A stretch of 64,000 nt of DNA from Roseivivax isoporae LMG 25204 (GTDB taxonomy: Bacteria; Pseudomonadota; Alphaproteobacteria; Rhodobacterales; Rhodobacteraceae). Location of the stretch: the NCBI RefSeq assembly GCF_000521865.1, contig NZ_JAME01000015.1, forward strand, positions 1 to 64,000, read 5' to 3'. This document shows positions 58,333 through 64,000 of the stretch, piece by piece (the first letter of the stretch is position 1; each line of letters starts with the position of its first letter). The notes beneath the pieces were generated by a model that ran no database searches, was not told the DNA's origin, and saw only the letters and a program-made list of their open reading frames with translations. Both the position numbers and the translations under genes were made by a program.

Positions 58333-58512
58333 TCAGGCGCGCCGCGCCGCGAGCGCGTCGATGCCGCGGTTGAGCGCGAGCGCCACGAGCACCACGACGG
58401 GAAGGCCGAAAAGCGCCCAGATCAGGCCGAAGATCCACACGAGGTTCACAAGCGCCATCGCGAGCGTGGCGTTGGTGTAGTCGGGCGCGGGACGGCGCGG
58501 GTCTGTCTGCAT
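58333..58512 (-). CDS. Small two-helix membrane protein of unknown function
   Basis: The 59-residue protein has a Pro-rich N-terminus (MQTDPRRPAPDYTNA) followed by a hydrophobic region LAMALVNLVWIFGLIWALFGLPVVVLVALALN that could form a helical hairpin. It ends 3 bases from the convergent aminotransferase. The composition is protein-like and not a shadow of another gene. The ribosome binding site is weak. Confidence 0.55.
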   Translation of the reverse strand: MQTDPRRPAPDYTNATLAMALVNLVWIFGLIWALFGLPVVVLVALALNRGIDALAARRA

Positions 58513-58580
58513 CGCTGGGGTTCCGCTGACGGCAGGTCCGCGCGGAAGAATAATGCCGAATCGGCGCGTGCAAAGGGGGC

Positions 58581-59702
58581 TCAGACGGTCTCCGCGCCGC
58601 GCGCTTCCGCCAGCGCCTCGGGCAGCGCCGCCTCGAGCGCATCGAGCTCGGGCGACGTGCCGCAGCTCAGGCGGATGCAGCGGTCCTGCGGCGCGCTGAA
58701 CGGCATCCGCACGAAGATGCCGCGGGCGAGCAGCGCCTTCAGTACCGCGCGCGCGAAGGTGCCGTCGCGCCCGCAATCGACAGTGACGAAATTCGTGGCG
58801 GAGGGCAGCGGCGCAAGACCGTTCGCGCGGGCGATGGTGCCGATGCGCGCACGCGCGGCCGCCACCTCGGCGCGCACGCGGTCGAGCCAGGCATCGTCAC
58901 CGAGTGCGGCAACCGCGCCGGCCTGCGCGGGACGGTTCATGCCGAAATGGTCGCGCACCTTGTCGAAGGTCCGGATCAGGTCCCGGGCGCCCACGCCGTA
59001 TCCCACCCGCGCACCTGCCATGCCGTAGGCCTTGGAGAAGGTGCGGAAGCGGATCACCCGCGGATCCTCGGGGTCGATCTCGGGCGCGGTGCCCTCGGGC
59101 GCGAACTCGACATAGGCCTCGTCGAGGATCATCAGCGTGCCCTCGGGCATCCGGTCGACCATGTCCCGCACCGCGGCGGCCGGGTGGTGGCTGCCCATCG
59201 GGTTGTCGGGGTTCGAGAGGTAGACGAGCTTTGCCCCCGTCTCGGCCGCGCGGGCCAGGAGCACGTCCGGATCCTCGCGGTCGTCCGCCCGGAACGGCAC
59301 CTTGTGCAGCACCCCGCCGAACCCGTTCACGTGGTAGTTGAAGGTCGGGTAGGCGCCATCGGTGGTCACCACCGCGTCGCCGGGCGCCACCACCATGCGC
59401 ACGAGATTGCCGAGAAGCCCGTCGATCCCGCTGCCCACGATCACCTGGTCCGGGCCGCACCCCATCCGTGCGGCGAGCGCGACGCGGAGCTCGAGGTTCG
59501 TCGCGTCGGCGTATTTCCAGACATCGGAGGCCGCGCGCGCCATCGCCTCGGCGGCGCGGGGCGAGGGGCCGAAATTGTTCTCGTTGGCGCCGATCCGCGC
59601 CGCGAAGGGAAAGCCCTGGTCGCGCTCCATGCCCTCGGGGCCCACGAAGGGCACGTCTGCGGGCAGGGCGGCGACGATGTCGGTATAGCGCGGTCCGGTC
59701 AT
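58581..59702 (-). CDS. HisC-like PLP aminotransferase
   Basis: The 373-residue fold-type I enzyme has IGANENNFGPSPRAAEAM, VYLSNPDNPMGSHHP, MILDEAYVEF and the cofactor lysine Lys224 in FRTFSKAYGMAGARVGYGV, all as in histidinol-phosphate aminotransferases. It could equally be a broad aromatic or alanine-type aminotransferase, since no other his gene is near. Confidence 0.85.
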   Translation of the reverse strand: MTGPRYTDIVAALPADVPFVGPEGMERDQGFPFAARIGANENNFGPSPRAAEAMARAASDVWKYADATNLELRVALAARMGCGPDQVIVGSGIDGLLGNLVRMVVAPGDAVVTTDGAYPTFNYHVNGFGGVLHKVPFRADDREDPDVLLARAAETGAKLVYLSNPDNPMGSHHPAAAVRDMVDRMPEGTLMILDEAYVEFAPEGTAPEIDPEDPRVIRFRTFSKAYGMAGARVGYGVGARDLIRTFDKVRDHFGMNRPAQAGAVAALGDDAWLDRVRAEVAAARARIGTIARANGLAPLPSATNFVTVDCGRDGTFARAVLKALLARGIFVRMPFSAPQDRCIRLSCGTSPELDALEAALPEALAEARGAETV

Positions 59703-59773
59703 GCCCCGTGACTATGCGCAAGCCGGCCGTCGCCGCAAGGGGCGCGACCGCCGCGCCGCGGCGCCGGGATGCG

Positions 59774-60100
59774 TCAGCCGCGCCGGCGCCGGCGCTGTTC
59801 CACCGCCATCGCGTGGCGCATGCCGAGTTCCGCGATCCGCGTCATGAGCCGGGCCTTTTCCTCGGAGTCCTCGGCGCGCTGCCAGGCCGCGCGGGCCTCC
59901 TGCAGGGCGCGCGCGAGACGCACCTCCTCGGGCACCGCTCCCGCCTCGGCCATGACCCGGTAGCCGAAGGCCGTCACCGCGTCCTCCTGTCCCGCCTCGG
60001 GGAGGTTCAGCGGCTTGCCCGAACCGGGCAGGTTGTCGAAGACGCCATCCTCCTGCGCCTCCTGGATGCGCTGCTCGGTGAGGAGGGGAAAGAGCGCCAA
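59774..60100 (-). CDS. DUF1992 (DnaJ-C28-like) domain protein
   Basis: The 108-residue protein matches DUF1992: RIQEAQEDGVFDNLPGSGKPLNL is its conserved core, seen in DnaJC28 and bacterial YhdN-like proteins. The C-terminal half is a charged helix ending in a poly-Arg run. The role is unknown. It shares a strand and short gap with the following NAD(P)-binding gene. Confidence 0.8.
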   Translation of the reverse strand: MALFPLLTEQRIQEAQEDGVFDNLPGSGKPLNLPEAGQEDAVTAFGYRVMAEAGAVPEEVRLARALQEARAAWQRAEDSEEKARLMTRIAELGMRHAMAVEQRRRRRG

Positions 60101-60113
60101 GGCCGTGTCCGCC

Positions 60114-60755
60114 TCAGCGGGTCAGGACCGGCGCCGCGCCGACGAGACTGTCGTCCTCGGCCGCGCGGATCAGGAAATCAGCCACGTCCGCCCGGCTGAT
60201 GAGGCCGAGCCGCCACTCGTCCGGGTTCGTCAGCACGCGGTAGCGTCCGGTGAAGCCCCCGTTCGTCAGGATCACCGGCCGCGCGAAGGTCCAGCGCAGC
60301 GACGAGGCGCGGATCATCTCCTCCTGCCGGGTCTTGTCCTGATAGGGCTTGCCCAGCACGACGGAATGGCCGAGCCGCTCGATCCGGCTGAAGGCGCTGA
60401 CGCTCTCGCCGGTGCCGATCCCCGTGAGGCAGACCAGCCGGTCGACGCCCGCCGCCTCCATCGCCGGGATCAGCGCACGGGTCGCATCCGAAAAGAGCGT
60501 GACCTCCTTCCAGAGCATGGCGACGCTTTCCTTGATCCCGAGCGTCAGGATCACCGCATCGATCCCGTCGAGCGCGCGCTTCAGGTCCTCGGGGTTGGTG
60601 GCGTCCCCGGGGAAGGGCGCGAAACTTGGGTCGGCGATGTCCATCGACGCGGCCGAGCGCGCGAAGCCCCGGATGCGGTGGCCGAGCGCCAGCCCGCGCT
60701 TCACGGTCTGCAGGCCGATGCCCTTGCTTGCGCCGATCACGAGGAAATGAGCCAT
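60114..60755 (-). CDS. NAD(P)-binding (SDR-like) protein
   Basis: The 213-residue protein has an N-terminal Rossmann motif FLVIGASKGIGLQTVKRGL and the atypical short-chain dehydrogenase pattern of NAD(P)H-binding NmrA/YwnB-like proteins, with DVADFLIRAAED near the C-terminus. There is no classical YxxxK catalytic pair, so it may be a sensor or an epimerase-like enzyme. AAGGA precedes the ATG at 60755. Confidence 0.75.
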   Translation of the reverse strand: MAHFLVIGASKGIGLQTVKRGLALGHRIRGFARSAASMDIADPSFAPFPGDATNPEDLKRALDGIDAVILTLGIKESVAMLWKEVTLFSDATRALIPAMEAAGVDRLVCLTGIGTGESVSAFSRIERLGHSVVLGKPYQDKTRQEEMIRASSLRWTFARPVILTNGGFTGRYRVLTNPDEWRLGLISRADVADFLIRAAEDDSLVGAAPVLTR

Positions 60756-60911
60756 GGCGGGTATCCTTTCGTGCGCCTTCACGTAAGCGCGGCGGACCGG
60801 CGTTCAACACCGGCAGGACGTCGCGGGCCCTGCTTGCATCCCGGGCCGGGCCGGGTCACTTATGCGCCCGGGCCGGCGGCCACGTCCGGCCCCCTTGTCC
60901 AGAGGCAGGCC

Positions 60912-62219
60912 ATGACCCGACCGACGACCCGGCGCACCGCGCCCTTCGCGCCCTTCGAGTGGATGATCGCGTGGCGCTACCTGCGCGCGAAGCGCGCCGA
61001 GGGAGGGGTCAGCGTGATGACCTGGATCAGCCTCGTGGGCATCACGCTCGCGGTCTTCGCGCTGATCGCGACGCTCGCGGTGCGCTCGGGCTTCCGGGCG
61101 GAATTCGTCGACACGATCCTTGGCGCAAACGCCCATGTCACGGTGTACACCGCCGGGGTGCGCGACGCGGGCACCGGAATCGTCGACCGTTCGATCCCCG
61201 AATATGCCGAGATGGCCGAGAGGGTGCGCGCGGTCGAGGGCGTCGAGCGCGTGGCGCCCCTGGTCAAGGGCCAGGTCATGGCCACCGCGAACCAGCGCAA
61301 TGCGGGCGTCGAGGTGCACGGGATCGCGCCAGAGGATCTGGCCGGCATCCCGCGCATCGCGGATCCCGAGACCGCGCAGGGCGCACTCGAGGATTTCGGC
61401 ACCGCGGACGGCATCGCCATCGGGTCGGGCATCGCGCGCGAGCTGCAGCTGGAACTCGGCGACCAGTTGCGGCTCATTTCGCCCGACGGGGTCAAGACGG
61501 CCTTCGGCACCTCGCCGAGGGTCAAGGCCTACGACATCGTCTACATCTTCACCGCCGGGCGCTACGACATCGACCGGACGCGGGTCTACATGCCCTTCGG
61601 TGAGGCGCAGCTCTACTTCAACCGCGACGCGGCGGCGGACGAGCTCGAGGTCATGGTCGACGATCCCGAGGCCGTCGACACGATCGTGCCGCGCATCCTG
61701 CAGGCGTCGGGCGAGAACACGTATGCCTGGACGTGGATGGACGCGAGCGGCAGTTTCCTGCGCGCGCTCGAGATCGAGGACAACGTGATGTTCGTGATCC
61801 TCTCGGTCCTCGTGCTGATCGCCGCCATGAACATCGTGTCGGGGCTCATCATGCTGGTCAAGAACAAGGGGCGCGACATCGGCATCCTGCGCACGATGGG
61901 CCTCACCGAGGGCTCGGTGCTGCGCGTCTTCTTCATCTGCGGGGCGTTCACCGGGCTCATCGGCACCGTGGCGGGGGTGATCCTCGGCTGCCTGTTCGCG
62001 ATCTACATCGACCCGATCTTCAGCCTCGTGAACTACCTCTCGGGCGGCGGGGTCTGGGACCCGGCGGTGCGCGGCATCTACGCGCTGCCCGCCAAGCTGC
62101 AGGCGGCGGACGTCCTGTCCGCGGTGGCGCTGTCGCTCGGGCTGTCGTTCATCGTGACCATATTCCCTGCGCGCCGTGCCGCGCGCATGAACCCCGTGGA
62201 GGCGCTGCGCTATGAATGA
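60912..62219 (+). CDS. lolC: Lipoprotein-releasing ABC transporter permease LolC/E
   Basis: The 435-residue inner membrane protein has four membrane helices: one near residue 40, a large periplasmic domain, then three at the C-terminus. The C-terminal [26 protein letters not shown] is the LolC/E coupling-helix signature. It extracts outer membrane lipoproteins with LolD. As in many alphaproteobacteria one permease gene may supply both subunits. It overlaps lolD by 8 bases. Confidence 0.93.
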   Translation: MTRPTTRRTAPFAPFEWMIAWRYLRAKRAEGGVSVMTWISLVGITLAVFALIATLAVRSGFRAEFVDTILGANAHVTVYTAGVRDAGTGIVDRSIPEYAEMAERVRAVEGVERVAPLVKGQVMATANQRNAGVEVHGIAPEDLAGIPRIADPETAQGALEDFGTADGIAIGSGIARELQLELGDQLRLISPDGVKTAFGTSPRVKAYDIVYIFTAGRYDIDRTRVYMPFGEAQLYFNRDAAADELEVMVDDPEAVDTIVPRILQASGENTYAWTWMDASGSFLRALEIEDNVMFVILSVLVLIAAMNIVSGLIMLVKNKGRDIGILRTMGLTEGSVLRVFFICGAFTGLIGTVAGVILGCLFAIYIDPIFSLVNYLSGGGVWDPAVRGIYALPAKLQAADVLSAVALSLGLSFIVTIFPARRAARMNPVEALRYE

Positions 62220-62904
62220 CGCGGGTTCCGCCGTCCTTCGGCTCTCTGGGGTATCCAAGAGCTACAACAAGGGCTTGCCGGGCGAAATTCATGTCCTGCG
62301 CGGGGTCGACCTGACGCTGGCTCCGGGCGAGGTGACGGCGCTCGTCGCACCTTCGGGGGCGGGCAAGTCGACGCTCCTGCACATTGCGGGGCTTCTCGAC
62401 ACGCCCGATGCGGGCATCGTCGAGATCGCGGGCGAGGACATGACCGGCCGCCCCGACCGCCGCCGCACCGCGGTGCGGCGCGAGGCGGTGGGCTTCGTCT
62501 ACCAGTTCCACCACCTTCTCCCGGAATTCACCGCGGTCGAGAACATCGTTCTGCCGCAGCTCGCGAACGGCGCCACCCGCGCCGAGGCCGAGGACCGGGC
62601 GCGCGCGCTCCTCGACAGCGTCGGGCTCGCGCCCCGCGCCACGCACCGTCCCGCGGCGCTGTCGGGTGGCGAGCAGCAGCGCGTGGCGTTCTGCCGCGCC
62701 ATGGCGAACGCGCCGCGGCTCCTTCTCGCCGACGAGCCGACCGGCAACCTCGACCCCGAGACCTCGGGGCGGGTGTTCGACGCGCTCATGACGCTGGTGC
62801 GCGAGACCGGGCTCTCGGCCCTGATCGCGACCCACAACCTCGAGCTGGCCGCACGCATGGACCGGCAGCTCCACCTCGACCAGGGAAACCTGCGGGAGGG
62901 CTGA
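62212..62904 (+). CDS. lolD: Lipoprotein-releasing ABC transporter ATPase LolD
   Basis: The 230-residue ATPase has Walker A PSGAGKST (the usual first Gly is Ala), signature [15 protein letters not shown] and Walker [13 protein letters not shown]. It drives release of lipoproteins from the inner membrane to LolA. It overlaps the permease by 8 bases, as is common for this pair. Confidence 0.95.
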   Translation: MNDAGSAVLRLSGVSKSYNKGLPGEIHVLRGVDLTLAPGEVTALVAPSGAGKSTLLHIAGLLDTPDAGIVEIAGEDMTGRPDRRRTAVRREAVGFVYQFHHLLPEFTAVENIVLPQLANGATRAEAEDRARALLDSVGLAPRATHRPAALSGGEQQRVAFCRAMANAPRLLLADEPTGNLDPETSGRVFDALMTLVRETGLSALIATHNLELAARMDRQLHLDQGNLREG

Positions 62905-62991
62905 GCGCACGCCGCCTCACGACAAGGTGGCCGGCGCGGGGCGCACACCGCGCTACCCTCGGACGGTCACGATCCGAACGGAGGTTTCCCG

Positions 62992-63651
62992 ATGTCCCGT
63001 GCGCCAGCCAACGCCTGCGCGATCCTGTCCTGCCTGCTCCTGTCCGCCGGTGGCGCCGCGACCGATCCCGTGCCCTTCGACGGCGCGTGGAAGACGCAGC
63101 GGCTGACGCTGTTCGGCCCGCAGAACGATTACGGCTTCGGCGGCGACACGCTGCGCGTCACCTCGCAGGACGCAGTGTCGCTCGCCTACCGCGAGCTCGA
63201 CCCGTCGCTCTGGGGCGCGCGCCGCGCTGCGTGGTCCTGGGCCGTCGATGCGGGCGTGCCGCCGACGGATCTCACGCGCAAGGGCGGCGACGACCGGGAT
63301 CTCTCGCTCTACTTCATGTTCCTGCCCGAGGACCGGGCGCGCGAACTGCGCGGCGCCAACGCCACGGCGCTTCTGAACGAGGAGGCGGCGCGCATCCTCG
63401 TCTACGTCTGGGGCGGCGACCATGCGCCGGGCGAGATGCTGGAGAGCCCCTACCTGAACGCCCGCGGGCGCACGGTGGTGCTGCAGCCCGCGGGCACAGG
63501 CAGCGCGGCGGCAGAGGTGGACCTCGCGGGAGACTACGCGCGCGCCTTCGGCGGCGCTCCGGAGGCGCTGGTGGGCATCGCCGTCTCGGCCGACAGCGAC
63601 GACACCGACAGCCGCATCGACGCGCGGATTTCGGACCTCAGGGTCGACTGA
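62992..63651 (+). CDS. Exported DUF3047-like protein
   Basis: The 219-residue protein has a signal peptide (CAILSCLLLSAGGAATD) and a DUF3047-like body with WAVDAGVPPTDLTRKGGDDRDLSLYFMF and RILVYVWGGDHAPGEMLESPY, ending VGIAVSADSDDTDSRIDARISDLRV. The same fold is seen in carbohydrate-binding-type beta sandwiches. The function is unknown. It lies between lolD and the cytochrome gene. Confidence 0.75.
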   Translation: MSRAPANACAILSCLLLSAGGAATDPVPFDGAWKTQRLTLFGPQNDYGFGGDTLRVTSQDAVSLAYRELDPSLWGARRAAWSWAVDAGVPPTDLTRKGGDDRDLSLYFMFLPEDRARELRGANATALLNEEAARILVYVWGGDHAPGEMLESPYLNARGRTVVLQPAGTGSAAAEVDLAGDYARAFGGAPEALVGIAVSADSDDTDSRIDARISDLRVD

Positions 63652-63741
63652 CCCGCAGCCGCCCCTTGCCAGAACGCCCCCGCCGCGCGACACAAGGAGG
63701 GAGAACGGGCCGGAACGGCCGGACAGAGGGAGCAGCGCAGA

Positions 63742-64000
63742 ATGAGACCCTTGCGGACAGCCGTGATGGTGGCCGGGTGCCTTGCGGCACTTGCCGCCTG
63801 CGACGAGACGGGACGCGGCGCGGCCGGCGGGGACCCCGCGGCGATGCCCGCGGCCTCGGACGGTGCCGGCCTCTACGCCGAGTACTGCGCGGCGTGCCAC
63901 GGGGCCGGCGGGCGCGGTGACGGGCCGCTCGCCCGCGCCATGTCGAAGCCGCCGAAGGACCTGACGCTGCTGGCGCTGCGCCACGGCGACACCTTCCCGA
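63742..64000 (+). CDS. Cytochrome c lipoprotein (cut by window edge)
   Basis: The visible 86 codons encode a lipoprotein signal with lipobox LAAC (Cys20) and a class I cytochrome c start with the haem-binding CAACH at 49-53 in GLYAEYCAACHGAGGRGDGP. It would be a membrane-anchored periplasmic monohaem electron carrier or a domain of a larger enzyme. GGGAG precedes the ATG. The rest is outside the window. Confidence 0.85.
   Translation, partial: MRPLRTAVMVAGCLAALAACDETGRGAAGGDPAAMPAASDGAGLYAEYCAACHGAGGRGDGPLARAMSKPPKDLTLLALRHGDTFP

Overview
The window is high-GC, densely packed bacterial chromosome, and I would place it in the alphaproteobacterial family Rhodobacteraceae (roseobacter/Rhodobacter-like). 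This rests on the gene neighbourhoods (tyrS/anmK divergent pair, pgk-ftsB, pcm-tolC-PopZ-like, glgC-glgA-glgX-malQ-pgm), the many 4-nt ATGA/GTGA and 8-nt start/stop overlaps, and the family character of most proteins. It contains about 60 protein genes, no recognisable rRNA, tRNA, CRISPR array or insertion sequence, and no stretch longer than about 220 bases without a gene.

Layout. 1-3.4 kb: minus-strand acyl-CoA dehydrogenase (cut by the window edge), FMN split-barrel protein, YkgJ-type cysteine-cluster protein, a sulfotransferase-like unknown and an FtsB-like protein. 3.5-12.4 kb: housekeeping genes pgk, two tandem cyclophilins, an acetyltransferase, tyrS/anmK from a shared divergent region, a TspO-like membrane protein, serS and a secreted trypsin-like protease. 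12.5-16.7 kb: yajC-secD-secF, a TauE/SafE permease and a Mth938-domain protein.

16.7-29.7 kb is the main accessory region: a divergent catabolic island around a GntR/HutC regulator. The minus arm encodes a tautomerase-SnoaL fusion, hydantoinase/oxoprolinase-family A and B subunits, an isochorismatase-fold hydrolase lacking the catalytic Cys, an isocitrate-lyase-family lyase and an FAD fumarate-reductase-like dehydrogenase. The plus arm encodes GntR, a LeuC/LeuD-type hydro-lyase and a complete TRAP transporter. Together these suggest import of a carboxylate followed by ring or amide opening, dehydrogenation, hydration and C-C cleavage. A 20-bp inverted repeat on the minus-arm promoter is a good candidate operator.

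29.7-40.5 kb: a six-gene minus-strand glycogen/alpha-glucan operon (glgC, glgA, glgX, malQ, pgm, GH13 hydrolase) without glgB or glgP. 40.7-47 kb: a small stress-type operon (DUF883-like and holin-like membrane proteins) behind an exact GGAAC-N16-CGTT motif, an AI-2E family permease, pcm, a TolC-type outer membrane channel, a PopZ-like protein, a short conserved unknown and efp.

47.1-52.6 kb: a two-gene operon of a TIR-domain protein and a 1349-residue nSTAND1 NTPase-TM-WD40 protein, coupled by a 4-nt overlap. It has the architecture of a prokaryotic conflict (antiphage/abortive infection-like) system and is the strongest candidate for a poorly described system here. 52.7-64 kb: fructosamine-kinase family protein, YgfZ, a tyrosine-phosphatase/MsbA-like ABC exporter pair, two PLP aminotransferases, small membrane and DUF1992 proteins, an NAD(P)-binding protein, lolC-lolD, a DUF3047 protein and the start of a cytochrome c lipoprotein.
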